DNA of 47,311 nucleotides from Nonomuraea ceibae (GCF_019396325.1 NZ_JAHKRO010000060.1:9241-56551); one strand, 5' to 3'; positions 31,859-41,241 are shown, counted from the first letter of the stretch. Made by a program: numbers and translations. Notes: a model not told the origin generated them from the sequence alone.

Positions 31859-34032
31859 GAGCCGCCCGCCTCGGTGGGCACCGTCAGGATCCCGGACCCT
31901 GGATACCGGAGCCTGGCGGTGCCGCCGAGGTTCGAGGTCAGGCGGATCTCCGTCGGCCGGCCGCCGGCCCAGGTGACGCCGACGGTGAAGCCGCCACGCG
32001 CCCGCAGGCCGTCCACCGACCCGTCCGGCCAGGCGGACGGCAGCGCGGGCAGCACGTCGATGACGCCCGCGTGGCTCTGCAGCAGCATCTCGGCCATCCC
32101 GGCGGTGGCGCCGAAGTTGCCGTCGATCTGGAACGGCGGATGCGTGTCCCACAGGTTGGCCAGCGTGCTGTCCTTGAGCTGCCCGGTCAGCATCCGCAGC
32201 GCGTGGTCGCCGTCACGCAGCCGCGCCCAGAAGCTGATCTTCCAGGCCTTGCTCCAGCCGGTGCCGCCGTCGCCGCGGGCGCCGAGCGTGACCCGGGCGG
32301 CCTCCAGGTGCGCGGGCTCGGTGAGCTGACGTCCCGGGTGCAGCGCGTACAGGTGGGAGACGTGCCGGTGCTCGTCGTCCGGGTCGTCGAGGTCGGCCTT
32401 CCACTCCTGGAGCTGGCCCCACGAGCCGACGCGCACGCCCGGGTCGAGCCGGTCCAGCGCCGCCCGCAGCCGTTCACACAGTTCGCCGTCCGCGCCGAGC
32501 ACGTCCGCCGCCTCCAGCGTGGAGGTGAACAGGTCCCACACGATCTGCTGCGGCATCGCGGCCCCGGCGGTGAAGTCGCCGTGCTCGGGCGAGTAGCTGG
32601 GTGAGACGACGAGCAGCCCGTCACGCGGGTCCGTCCGCAGGTTGGCCAGCCAGAACAGGGCCGCCTCGCGCATCGCCGGGTAGGCGCGCTCGCGCAGGAA
32701 GTCCACGTCGCCGCCGAACAGGTAGTGCTCGTACAGCTCGCGCACCAGCCAGCCGGCCGCGTCCGGCATCCAGAACGAGGTGGCCCAGTCCTGCACGCCG
32801 GTGAAGCCGAACGGGTTGGTGTTCTGGTTCACCACCCAGCCCTCGGTGCCGAACAGCTCCTTCGCCGTCCGCCTGCCGGGCTCGCGCAGCGCCTCGACGA
32901 AGGCGTGGTACGGCTCCGCGGTCTCGGCCAGGCCGGTGACCTGGGCGGGCCAGTAGTTCATCTGGAGGTTGATGTTGGTGTGGTAGTCGCAGTCCCACGG
33001 CGGCGTGTTGGACTCGTTCCAGACGCCCTGGAGGTTGGCGGGCAGCGAGCCGGGCCGCGACGAGGCGATGAGCAGGTAGCGCCCGTACTGGAAGTAGAGC
33101 GCCTGCAACCCCCGGCCCCGCCCGGCGAGCGCCTGGTCCGTGGGCACGTCGGGCAGCGGTTCGCCGAGGTCGAGCCGTACGCGGTCGAACAGCTCCCGGT
33201 GGTCGGCGACGTGCGCCCGCCGCAGCTCCTCCCACGGCGGCGCGCCGTCCACGGCCGCCGTCACCCGCGCGTGCGGGTCCGGCCCCCGGTAGTGCGGGTA
33301 CGCGGGCGCGTAGTCGGTGCCGGCCGAGAACACGAACGTCGCGCCGTCGGCCCCGCTGACCGTCACGCACCCGTCCCCGTCGGCACGGGCGCCGCCGTCG
33401 GCGAGGACCTGGACCTGGCCCTCGTAACGCAGCCCGTTGCCCGGGAGCGCGCCCCGCATGACCAGCCGCCCGTCGCGTGTCGTGACCCGCTCGCAGCCGG
33501 GGTGCGCGCCGGCGAAGCGCAGCGTGAAGCTCACGCGGCCCGGCCGGTCGGCGGTGATCCGCCCGGCGATCACCCCGGCCGGATGGCTGGCCAGGTACTC
33601 GCGCGTGAACGTGACCCCGGCGGCGTCCCGGTAGGTCACGGTGGCGACGGCGTCGCCGAGGTCGAGCGCGCGCCGGTAGCCGGCCGGCTCGGCGGGCGCG
33701 CCCGGCACGTCGAGCAGCAGCTCGCCGAAGGTCTGGTACGCGCCGAACGCGGTGGGCGGCGCGCCGAGCTCGGCCGCGACCTCCTCGGGCGGCAGGCTGC
33801 CGCGCTCGTCGATGCCCCGCTGGATCCGCTCGACGGCGCCGGGCCGGGGGTGCGGCCAGTTGCCCGACAGGTAGCCGTCCTCGCCGGGGCCGCCGGTCCA
33901 CAGCGTCTTCTCGTTGAGCCGCAACCGCTCGGTCGCCACGGTGCCGTGGACGGTCGCGCCGAGCGCGCCGTTGCCGATGGGCAGCGCCTCGCTCTCCCAG
34001 TTCGCGGCAGGTCGGTCGTACCAGAGGATCAC
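31843..34032 (-). CDS. GH95 alpha-L-fucosidase-like glycoside hydrolase
   Basis: 729 residues without a signal peptide. The GH95 start signature LWYDRPAANWESEALPIGNG (2-21) and RLNEKTLWTGGPG are clear. The residues matching the catalytic set of the bifidobacterial 1,2-alpha-L-fucosidase are present: Asn 353 and Asn 355 (HTNINLQMNYW), Glu 483 (SPSYSPEHG) and Asp 637 (FQIDGNFG). Family members hydrolyse alpha-1,2-linked L-fucose or, in some, L-galactose. Probably acts on imported oligosaccharides. It is divergent from the five-gene VWA/MoxR operon (99 bases between). Confidence 0.9.
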   Translation of the reverse strand: MILWYDRPAANWESEALPIGNGALGATVHGTVATERLRLNEKTLWTGGPGEDGYLSGNWPHPRPGAVERIQRGIDERGSLPPEEVAAELGAPPTAFGAYQTFGELLLDVPGAPAEPAGYRRALDLGDAVATVTYRDAAGVTFTREYLASHPAGVIAGRITADRPGRVSFTLRFAGAHPGCERVTTRDGRLVMRGALPGNGLRYEGQVQVLADGGARADGDGCVTVSGADGATFVFSAGTDYAPAYPHYRGPDPHARVTAAVDGAPPWEELRRAHVADHRELFDRVRLDLGEPLPDVPTDQALAGRGRGLQALYFQYGRYLLIASSRPGSLPANLQGVWNESNTPPWDCDYHTNINLQMNYWPAQVTGLAETAEPYHAFVEALREPGRRTAKELFGTEGWVVNQNTNPFGFTGVQDWATSFWMPDAAGWLVRELYEHYLFGGDVDFLRERAYPAMREAALFWLANLRTDPRDGLLVVSPSYSPEHGDFTAGAAMPQQIVWDLFTSTLEAADVLGADGELCERLRAALDRLDPGVRVGSWGQLQEWKADLDDPDDEHRHVSHLYALHPGRQLTEPAHLEAARVTLGARGDGGTGWSKAWKISFWARLRDGDHALRMLTGQLKDSTLANLWDTHPPFQIDGNFGATAGMAEMLLQSHAGVIDVLPALPSAWPDGSVDGLRARGGFTVGVTWAGGRPTEIRLTSNLGGTARLRYPGSGILTVPTEAGGSYRVA

Positions 34033-34131
34033 CGCCCAAGCCTAGTCATTCTGCGTGAACCGCCCACTCTTGTCGGTGGCCTCCGCTACATTTCCGGTTC
34101 GTTGATCAAGAGCCCTGGAGGTCAGAGGATC

Positions 34132-34635
34132 GTGAACGCGGACCCAACCGCGTGGGAGCGGCGCAGCGTCACCCTCGTGGTGCCGCCCGTCCAGCCGCGC
34201 AAGCTGGCGAAGGTGCCCTTCGTCGAGCTGGCTGACGGACGCCTGCAGGGCGTCGTGTCGAGCGGATCGGACATCGGGCGGGTGTACGTGTCCTTCATCG
34301 CCGCCGGAACCCACGACTTCAACTGCAGCACCAACAACAACCGGCCCTGCGGCGGCCTCTACGGCTCGCCGTGCAAGCACCTGAACTCGCTGGTGGCCGA
34401 GGCGATCGTGCAGTACGGCGCCGGGCGCGTCGCCCGCTACCTGCGCGTCGACGGCGCCGAGACCGTCGAGACCAGCCACGACCTGATCAGGCGCCTGACC
34501 GGCGGGCACGAGCCGGGTTCGGCCGCCGTGGTGTTCAGCCGGTTCCTGCGCCACCTCGGCTACCTGGAGCTGCCGGCCAGCACCGCGCCGCTCGCCGAGA
34601 TGCACTGGTTCCCCTCCACCGGGGCGGTGCGCTGA
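34132..34635 (+). CDS. SWIM-like Cys/His protein, first gene of VWA-MoxR operon
   Basis: 167 residues, not assigned to a characterised family. A compact Cys/His cluster (HDFNCSTNNNRPCGGLYGSP then CKH; Cys 65, 73, 81 and His 83) ends in the CxH of SWIM-type zinc sites, followed by a hydrophobic helix (LNSLVAEAIV) as in SWIM proteins. The first CxC pair of the consensus is altered, so it is a divergent SWIM-like site. The GTG start at 34132 was chosen by the GGAGG and AGAGGA sequences upstream. Its stop shares a base with the next start (TGATG). Its place at the head of a VWA/MoxR/DUF5682 operon matches related clusters that begin with SWIM proteins. Confidence 0.72.
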   Translation: MNADPTAWERRSVTLVVPPVQPRKLAKVPFVELADGRLQGVVSSGSDIGRVYVSFIAAGTHDFNCSTNNNRPCGGLYGSPCKHLNSLVAEAIVQYGAGRVARYLRVDGAETVETSHDLIRRLTGGHEPGSAAVVFSRFLRHLGYLELPASTAPLAEMHWFPSTGAVR

Positions 34636-36035
34636 TGCTGGACGTGCAACTCGGCGCGCTCGACACCGGCCTGCCCCCGGGTGTCGAGGAGGCCCTCGGC
34701 CTGGTCTCCGCCTTCGACGAGACGCTGGGCACCGGGCTCGGCCGGCTCAGCCAGGAGGGCGCCCAGGCGGTCACCGGCCTGGCCGCCGCCGTGGCCGCGA
34801 CCCCGCTCGGCGACCGGGCCGTCGAGGCCGCCGACAAGATCGCCACCGGCTCGGTCGCGGGCGACCATCTGACGATGCTCGCCGGGGCGCGTGCCGCGCT
34901 GCTCGGCGCCGTCGCCGACGCCCTGCTGGCCCGCCTCGACGAGGCGCTCGGCCGGACCCGCGCCCAGTGGGAGGAGCCCGCCGCCGGCCCGGCCGAAGCT
35001 CCGGAGAACCTGCTCGTCGGCTGCCGGTCCTGGCTGCACGAGGTGGCCATCACCGGCTGGCGCGGCGTCGGCCACGACCTCGTCGCCGCCTCCGACCAGG
35101 CCATCGAGGCCATGTTCGGCGAGCCCGCGCTGCGCCGGGCGGCCGTGCTGCTCGACGGGCTCGCCGCCGAGCTGCGCGCCTCCAGCCCCGTCGCCACGAT
35201 GGAGAAGCTGCCGGAACGCCGCTGGGCCGACCTGTGGACCCGCGCCCTGATGCTCACCCAGCCCGGCCGCGCCGGCGCCGACCCGGGCGTCCCGGTGTCC
35301 GGGCGGCTGCTCATCCTCGGCGCCGACGTGCACGAGCACGCCACCGCCGTCCAGGTCCAGGTGCACGGCCTGCTGGAGCCGAAGGACGGCGGCACGCCCC
35401 GGCTGGTGCGCACCGCGATCTCCGCCACCAAGGTCGACACCGTCGTCGGCCCCGCCGTGTGGGGCGTCCTCCAGGACTATCCGGCGCTGCTCGGCGCGCT
35501 GGCCAGGCACCTGTCGCTCGACCTCACCGACATGCCGCTGCTGGCGAGCGGCGACCTGCTGTGGGACGACGCCAAGGCCGCCGTGGGCGAGCTCGCCGCC
35601 CCGTTCGCCGTCGCCCGCGTCCAGCTCGCCGGGGCGCTCGCGCCCGCCGGGCCGCCGATCGACCGGCACCCCGTGGCCATCGCCGAGCCGGTGTTCGTCG
35701 AGGGCTACAAGGCCGTCAAAGCGGGCGAAGGGATCGAGTTCCGGCTCGGCGACCAGGCGATCGCCGTCGCCACCGACCGGCTGCCCGGCTGCGGCCCGCT
35801 CACGCCCCAGCTCCTGGCCACCTCCACCGCCTGCATCGGCCTGCTGCGCTGGGACGGCCGCTGGCTGCTCCAGCCGCTCGCCGTCCAGTCGACGGTCAAG
35901 CGCCAGCAGGTTGCCGTGCACAACGGCGACTGGGCGCTCGGGCCCACCGACCCCAAGGTCGTCAAGTCGCTGGCCAGATCGGGCGACGCGGTGGCCGTAC
36001 TCCGCGAACGAGCAGGACGGCTGCTGAGGAAATGA
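34635..36035 (+). CDS. Unrecognised 466-residue protein of VWA-MoxR operon
   Basis: I do not recognise this family. The first 220 residues are rich in Ala/Leu and likely helical (LGTGLGRLSQEGAQAVTG, ARAALLGAVADALLARLDEAL). The C-terminal 200 have a beta-type pattern (GRLLILGADVHEHATAVQVQVHGLLEP, AVATDRLPGCGPL, QQVAVHNGDWALGP). No signal peptide, membrane segment, Walker motif or Cys cluster is visible. It is coupled at both ends, by TGATG to the SWIM-like gene and by ATGA to the VWA gene, so it is probably a subunit or substrate-recognition part of the same machine. A role is inferred only from this context. Confidence 0.72.
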   Translation: MLDVQLGALDTGLPPGVEEALGLVSAFDETLGTGLGRLSQEGAQAVTGLAAAVAATPLGDRAVEAADKIATGSVAGDHLTMLAGARAALLGAVADALLARLDEALGRTRAQWEEPAAGPAEAPENLLVGCRSWLHEVAITGWRGVGHDLVAASDQAIEAMFGEPALRRAAVLLDGLAAELRASSPVATMEKLPERRWADLWTRALMLTQPGRAGADPGVPVSGRLLILGADVHEHATAVQVQVHGLLEPKDGGTPRLVRTAISATKVDTVVGPAVWGVLQDYPALLGALARHLSLDLTDMPLLASGDLLWDDAKAAVGELAAPFAVARVQLAGALAPAGPPIDRHPVAIAEPVFVEGYKAVKAGEGIEFRLGDQAIAVATDRLPGCGPLTPQLLATSTACIGLLRWDGRWLLQPLAVQSTVKRQQVAVHNGDWALGPTDPKVVKSLARSGDAVAVLRERAGRLLRK

Positions 36036-37333
36036 CCGATACCCGCGCCGAGGAGAACCGGCGCCAGGTGCTGCTGTGGCGGCTGCTGGCCCGCGTGTTC
36101 GAGACCGACGAGCAGCCGGCGCTCGAAGCGGCCAGCGTGGCCGCCGTCGACGCGCTCGAGCTGCCGCCCGCGCTGCTCGACCCGTCGGTGTCCGTCGACA
36201 CGCTGGTGCAGCGCTTCCCCGAGCTGGCCGAGGAGTTCCGCGGCCTGATGGCGCCCGGCGAGGACGACGAGGAGCCGCGCGACCGGGCCCGCACCGCCGC
36301 GCTGGCGTCCAAGCTGCTGCTCAACCTGTTCGCCACCGGCAGCGGCGACGTCTCCGCCACCAAGCTGGCCGCCTGGCAGCAGGACGCCGGCTGGTTCGAG
36401 CAGGCGCTCGGCTGCGAGCCCGGCGAGCTGCGCGCCCAGCCCGGCGGCAACGGGCTCGGCGGCCTGCTCGCCGGCCTCGAAGGCGACCTGGTCAGGCGCA
36501 TGCGGCTGCGCGAGGTGCTCGCCGACCCGGCGCTGTCGCGGCAGCTCACGCCCAGCATGTCGCTCATCGAGCAACTGCTGCGCGACAAGGACAACCTGTC
36601 GGGCGTCGCCCTGGCCAACGCCAAGGCGCTGATCCGCCGCTACGTCGACGAGGTCGCCCAGGTGCTGCGCACCCAGGTGCAGCAGACCAGCGCCGGCACC
36701 ATCGACCGGTCGGTGCCGCCCAAGCGGGTGTTCCGCAACCTGGACATCGAACGGACGATCTGGAAGAACCTCACCAACTGGAGCCCCGACGACGAGCGGC
36801 TCTACGTGGACCGGCTCTTCTACAAGCACACCGCCAAGCGCACGGTCCCGGCCCGCATGATCGTGGTCGTCGACCAGTCGGGCTCGATGGTGGACGCGAT
36901 GGTCAACTGCACCATCCTGGCCTCCATCTTCGCCGGGCTGCCCAAGGTCGACGTGCACCTGATCGCCTACGACCACCGGGCGCTCGACCTGACGCCGTGG
37001 GTGCACGACCCGTTCGAGGTGCTGCTGCGCACCCAGCTCGGCGGCGGCACCAACGGCATGGTCGCGATGAGCCTGGCCCGCCCCAAGATCATGGACCCGC
37101 GTAACACCGCGCTGGTGTGGATCTCCGACTTCTACGACAACCGGGACGTGCAGACCGAGTTCGAGTCGCTGCACCGCTCCGGCGTGAAGCTGATCCCCGT
37201 CGGGTCCGTCAGCAGCTCCGGACATCAGAGCGTCGACTCCTGGTTCAAGCAGAAGCTGAAGGACCTGGGCACGCCGGTGATCTCCGGCCACATCCGCAAA
37301 CTCGTGTTCGAGCTCAAGAACTTCCTCAACTAG
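36032..37333 (+). CDS. VWA-domain protein (MoxR-associated)
   Basis: 433 residues. A helical N-terminal region (about 1-225) is followed by a von Willebrand A domain. The metal-ion-dependent adhesion site is complete: DQSGS (281-285), Thr 340 in GGGTNG, and Asp 366 in WISDFYD. This layout matches VWA partners of MoxR AAA+ ATPases, such as ViaA, NorD and CbbO, which link the motor to its target. It starts by ATGA overlap with the preceding gene and precedes the AAA gene by 12 bases. It is cytoplasmic. Confidence 0.9.
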   Translation: MTDTRAEENRRQVLLWRLLARVFETDEQPALEAASVAAVDALELPPALLDPSVSVDTLVQRFPELAEEFRGLMAPGEDDEEPRDRARTAALASKLLLNLFATGSGDVSATKLAAWQQDAGWFEQALGCEPGELRAQPGGNGLGGLLAGLEGDLVRRMRLREVLADPALSRQLTPSMSLIEQLLRDKDNLSGVALANAKALIRRYVDEVAQVLRTQVQQTSAGTIDRSVPPKRVFRNLDIERTIWKNLTNWSPDDERLYVDRLFYKHTAKRTVPARMIVVVDQSGSMVDAMVNCTILASIFAGLPKVDVHLIAYDHRALDLTPWVHDPFEVLLRTQLGGGTNGMVAMSLARPKIMDPRNTALVWISDFYDNRDVQTEFESLHRSGVKLIPVGSVSSSGHQSVDSWFKQKLKDLGTPVISGHIRKLVFELKNFLN

Positions 37334-37345
37334 GAGAATCCCCCA

Positions 37346-38461
37346 ATGACCGACGAGATGCTGCGCGCCCCCGCCGAGGTCAAGTACGCAGAGGAGCTCG
37401 ACTGGCTGGAGTCGATCGACGACGGCCCCAAGCCGTTCTCCTGGCGGCTCAGCCCGCGCATGGTCCGCCTGTTCGTGCTCGGCTCCGAGCGCTCCGACGG
37501 CCTGGACCGGGAGATCGCGCAGAAGTGGTTCGGCGACCGGAGCTTCGTCGAGCGTGCCATCGTCACGCTGGCCTCCGACCGCGGCCTGCTCCTGATCGGC
37601 GACCCAGGCACCGGCAAGAGCTGGCTCGCCGAACTGCTCGCCGCCGCCATCTCCCGCAACTCCACGCTGGTCGTGCAGGGCACCGCGGGCACCACCGAGG
37701 ACCACATCAAATACTCGTGGAACGTCTCCATGGTGATCGCCAAGGGGCAGTCGCGCGAGTCGATGATCCCCTCGCCGATCATGACGGCGATGGAGCAGGG
37801 CGTGATCGGCCGCTTCGAGGAGCTGACCCGCTCCACCAGCGACGTCCAGGACGCGCTCATCTCCATCCTGTCGGAGAAGTACGTGTCCATCCCCGAGCTC
37901 GACGACGACAACATCGTCTTCGCCCAGCCCGGCTTCTCCATCATCGCCACCGCCAACAGCCGCGACCGGGGCGTCAACGACCTGTCGTCCGCCCTCAAGC
38001 GGCGCTTCAACTTCGTCCGCATCCCCGTCGTGACGAACAAGAAGAGCGAGGCGGAGATCGTCCGCTTCCGCACCACCGAGCTGCTGCGCCGCCACAACAT
38101 CGACCTGGAGCTGCCGCCCACGCTGCTCGACATCCTGCTGCAGAGCTTCGCCGACCTGCGGGCCGCCGCCGCGTCCGCGCAGAGCGACGACGGCAAGCTG
38201 GAGTCGGCGCTGTCCACCGCCGAGCAGATCGGTGTGCTGGAGGACGCGATCCTGCACAGCAACTTCTTCGGCGACCGCACGCTCAGGGCCGAGACGCTGG
38301 CCGGCTCACTCGTCGGGTCGCTGGCCCGGCGCACCCCCGAGGACCTGGCCATCCTCAACAAGTACTGGCACGGGGTCGTCGAGCCGCGCAGCAAGAAGGA
38401 CGGCGGCGAGTGGCAGGGCTTCCTCGAAGGCGGCCGCCAGGCCATCGCCACCCTGTCATGA
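37346..38461 (+). CDS. MoxR-type AAA+ ATPase
   Basis: 371 residues. Walker A GDPGTGKS is at 85-92, sensor 1 ATANSRD at 201-207 and the arginine-finger pair in LKRRFNF at 218-223. The Walker B strand reads GVIGRFEELTR (about 152-162), with Phe-Glu-Glu where the usual is Asp-Glu; this fits MoxR members in which the first acid is replaced, but activity should be checked. Such ATPases form hexamers that work with VWA proteins. GGAG 11 bases upstream precedes the ATG. It is followed by ATGA overlap with the DUF5682 gene. Confidence 0.9.
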   Translation: MTDEMLRAPAEVKYAEELDWLESIDDGPKPFSWRLSPRMVRLFVLGSERSDGLDREIAQKWFGDRSFVERAIVTLASDRGLLLIGDPGTGKSWLAELLAAAISRNSTLVVQGTAGTTEDHIKYSWNVSMVIAKGQSRESMIPSPIMTAMEQGVIGRFEELTRSTSDVQDALISILSEKYVSIPELDDDNIVFAQPGFSIIATANSRDRGVNDLSSALKRRFNFVRIPVVTNKKSEAEIVRFRTTELLRRHNIDLELPPTLLDILLQSFADLRAAAASAQSDDGKLESALSTAEQIGVLEDAILHSNFFGDRTLRAETLAGSLVGSLARRTPEDLAILNKYWHGVVEPRSKKDGGEWQGFLEGGRQAIATLS

Positions 38462-41241
38462 GCCTCTTCGGCGCGCTGCGCGAGCAGCTCAACGATGCCG
38501 CCGAGACCTTCGCCGGGTCGCCCGGCGCCCTGTCCGAGATCCTCACGGGCATGGTCGACGACGTCGACCGGGCGCTGGGCGAGCGGCTGGAGATCTTCCC
38601 GGTGTGCCACCACTCGCCGGCCTCGGCCCTGGCCATGGCCAGGCGGCTGCGCGAGAAGCAGCCGCAGGTCATCTACCTGGAGCTGTGCGAGGACCTGCGG
38701 CCGCTCCTCGACGAGCTGCGGACCTGCAAGCTGCCGGTGGCGCTCCAGGCGTTCGCCACCGACCTCGACGGCTTCCCGGAGAGCTGGGGGCCGCTCAGCG
38801 TGGTCGCCCCCATCACCGAGGCGTCCGCCGAGTATCAGGCCATCGCCTACGCGCTCGACACGCCCGGCGTGGAGCTGGTGCTGGTCGACCGGTCCTCCGA
38901 CCACGTCTTCCAGTGGCATCCCCGGGAGGAGCCCGGCAGGCCCGCCGAGGAGGCCGGCCTGCACGGCGACGCGGTCGGCGTCGAGATCGGCGACCTGCGG
39001 CCCCGCTTCGCCGAGCTGGAGGAGCACCTGCTGCACCACGGCAAGGTCCGCCACTGGTCCGAGTGGTGGGACCAGTACGTGGAGCAGCCGCTGTCCGGCG
39101 CGGACTACGACACCTACCGCCAGGTCATGGTGCTGATCGGCAGCCTGTTCAGGCGGCTGCGCCCGCACGACTCGGCCAAGCTCGACCGGGACGAGGACCG
39201 CGAGCGGTACATGTGGACGCGCATGCGCGAGCACCTGGCCGCGACCGGCGCCGACCCCGAGCGCTGCCTGTACGTGTGCGGCGCCTTCCACGCGGCCAGC
39301 CGGGTGGAGGAGTTCGGCCTGGACGCGACGCGTACGGACTTCGACATCTCCCCGCGGACCGCCACGAACTGGCTGTACGGCCTCATCCCGTCCAGCCACT
39401 CGGCCATCGAGGCCCAGTTCGGGCTGGCCCCCGGGTCGGTGTCGATCGCCGCCGCCACGTACGCCAAGGCCACCACGCGCGGCGGCGTCAAGCCGTACGC
39501 GCTCAAGGGGCAGCCGTCGAGCAAGCGGCCCGCCAAGGCGAAGCCCGCCGCGCCCCTGGTGCCCGCCGACCAGCTCACCGGGTTCCTGTCCAGGCCGCCC
39601 GAGCGCGACCCGCTCGACGAGGCCGAACTGCTCGGCTGGTGCGTCGACATCGTCCGGCTGGCCCGGCGCAACGGCTACCTGTCCAGCACCGCCGACGCCA
39701 TCGCCGTGTACGAGACGTCCATCCTGCTCGCCGGGATCCGGGGCAGGGCCAGGCCGACGCCGTACGACTTCCAGGACGCGGCCGTCACCTGCATCGAGAA
39801 GGACACCGTGCCCGGCCGCCGGGACGTGCGGCGGCTGTGCGAGATCCTGCTCGGCGGCGACCGGATCGGCGAGGTCGGCTACCAGTCGCTGCCGCCGCTC
39901 GCCCAGGACGTGTTCGAACGCCTGGAGCCGCTCGGCTTCGACATGAAGAAGCGGGCCGTGCACCGGGTGCTGCTCGACCTGAACGCCACCCCCGAGCTGC
40001 GACCCTGCTCGCAACTGCTGTGGGTGCTGCGGCGGCTGATGCCCGACGACCACGCCGTGCGGCCCATCATGGGCAGCAAGCAGCTCGGCGAGCGCTCCAT
40101 CCAGGAGAGCTGGGACGTCGCGCTCGGCCACCACCAGCGCGCGCTCATCGAGCTCGGCTACGAGGGCGTCACCGTCGAGCAGGTGCTGGAACAGCGGCTG
40201 CGGCGCAGCGTGTGGGAGCCGAAGGCGACCGCCGCCGACGCGTTGCAGGCGGTCGAGGAGGCCATCCTGTTCCTGGGCGGCCGGCGCGTCGCCGACGAGC
40301 TCGGGGCGCGGGCCGTGGACCTGCTCGCCGCCGAGCGGAGCGTCGACGACGCGCCGGACGTGCTGCGGCGCATCCGGCGGCTGCTGGCCCACTACCGGGC
40401 CAGCGAGCCGGCGCTGCCCGAGTGGTGTGAGCGGTTCGTCACCACCGGCTACGCGCAGTACTGCACGCTGCTGCCCACGGCGTTCGTGGCCGAGGACGTC
40501 GGGGTGCGGCAGGTGGCCGCCATGCTCGGGTTCCTGTCGTCGATGGAGAGCCTGGCGCTGTCGCTGGGCTGCGACCGGGCGCAGCTCGAACTGGCCGTGC
40601 GCCAGTCGCACCCGGAGACGCCCGGCAAGATCGCGCTGCTGTGGGCGGCCCAGTTCCAGCTCGGCGTGCTGGCGATCGCCGACCTGCGGGAGCGGTGCGC
40701 GGAGCTGCTGGACAACCCGCTGGTGGTGCCGTCGTTCCCGCAGTACCTGAGCGGGTTCGTGCAGGCGCTGGAGGCGGCCCCGGCGCTGACGCCGTTCGTG
40801 GTGGAGGTGATCTCCGGGGCGTTCGCCAAGCTGCCCGACCGGGTGCTGCTGCCGTGGCTGCCGACGCTCATCGAGACGCTGCGCAAGGAGGCCCCGGAGC
40901 TGGTCCCGATCCTGATCCGGGAGGCCGGGCGCACGTTCCCGGCGACGCTCGCGGCCGTGGACGCCTGGGTGGCCCCGTGGGAGCGGGCGCCCGGCGACGG
41001 GCCGGGCGTGCGGGCGGCTCCCGCCGCCGTCACGGGCGGGCCGGCCGCCGAGCTGCTGGCGGCGCACCCGGCTCCCAGCGACGCCGTGGCGGCGCTGCTC
41101 GGCTGCGAGGGCGGCTGGGCGCCGCTCGGCTCCGGCGACGCCGCGCCCGGGGCTGCCCCCGAGGTGGCCGCGCTCCTGGCCCGGCATCCGTCGGCGGCGG
41201 ACGCGCTGGCAGGCGTGCTGTGCGCGGCCGGTAAGGGGTAG
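38458..41241 (+). CDS. DUF5682/TIKI-ChaN-like protein with large helical C-terminus
   Basis: 927 residues, the last gene of the operon. The N-terminal 300 residues resemble the TIKI/TraB/ChaN-like metal-hydrolase fold: FPVCHHSPASA (His 51, 52), the following Glu in IYLELCEDL, VLVDRSSDH near 141-149, RERYMWTRM near 248-256 and GAFHAA near 275-280. The rest (about 320-900) is a long, mostly helical region without recognisable repeats. No signal peptide or membrane helix is seen. DUF5682 proteins occur repeatedly beside MoxR and VWA genes; their chemistry is not established. The start is coupled to the AAA gene, and a hairpin overlaps the stop codon. Confidence 0.85.
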   Translation: MSLFGALREQLNDAAETFAGSPGALSEILTGMVDDVDRALGERLEIFPVCHHSPASALAMARRLREKQPQVIYLELCEDLRPLLDELRTCKLPVALQAFATDLDGFPESWGPLSVVAPITEASAEYQAIAYALDTPGVELVLVDRSSDHVFQWHPREEPGRPAEEAGLHGDAVGVEIGDLRPRFAELEEHLLHHGKVRHWSEWWDQYVEQPLSGADYDTYRQVMVLIGSLFRRLRPHDSAKLDRDEDRERYMWTRMREHLAATGADPERCLYVCGAFHAASRVEEFGLDATRTDFDISPRTATNWLYGLIPSSHSAIEAQFGLAPGSVSIAAATYAKATTRGGVKPYALKGQPSSKRPAKAKPAAPLVPADQLTGFLSRPPERDPLDEAELLGWCVDIVRLARRNGYLSSTADAIAVYETSILLAGIRGRARPTPYDFQDAAVTCIEKDTVPGRRDVRRLCEILLGGDRIGEVGYQSLPPLAQDVFERLEPLGFDMKKRAVHRVLLDLNATPELRPCSQLLWVLRRLMPDDHAVRPIMGSKQLGERSIQESWDVALGHHQRALIELGYEGVTVEQVLEQRLRRSVWEPKATAADALQAVEEAILFLGGRRVADELGARAVDLLAAERSVDDAPDVLRRIRRLLAHYRASEPALPEWCERFVTTGYAQYCTLLPTAFVAEDVGVRQVAAMLGFLSSMESLALSLGCDRAQLELAVRQSHPETPGKIALLWAAQFQLGVLAIADLRERCAELLDNPLVVPSFPQYLSGFVQALEAAPALTPFVVEVISGAFAKLPDRVLLPWLPTLIETLRKEAPELVPILIREAGRTFPATLAAVDAWVAPWERAPGDGPGVRAAPAAVTGGPAAELLAAHPAPSDAVAALLGCEGGWAPLGSGDAAPGAAPEVAALLARHPSAADALAGVLCAAGKG

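Noticed and set aside
28211..32152. 1313-codon open frame on the minus strand opposite the subtilase
   Set aside because: It is low-complexity (Arg, Gly, Ala, His rich) with no domain, and it mirrors a clear S8 protease on the plus strand; typical antisense frame of GC-rich DNA.
34033..34131. TACATT at 34087 as a -10 box for the five-gene operon
   Set aside because: No acceptable -35 element lies at 16-18 bases upstream, so a promoter cannot be called.
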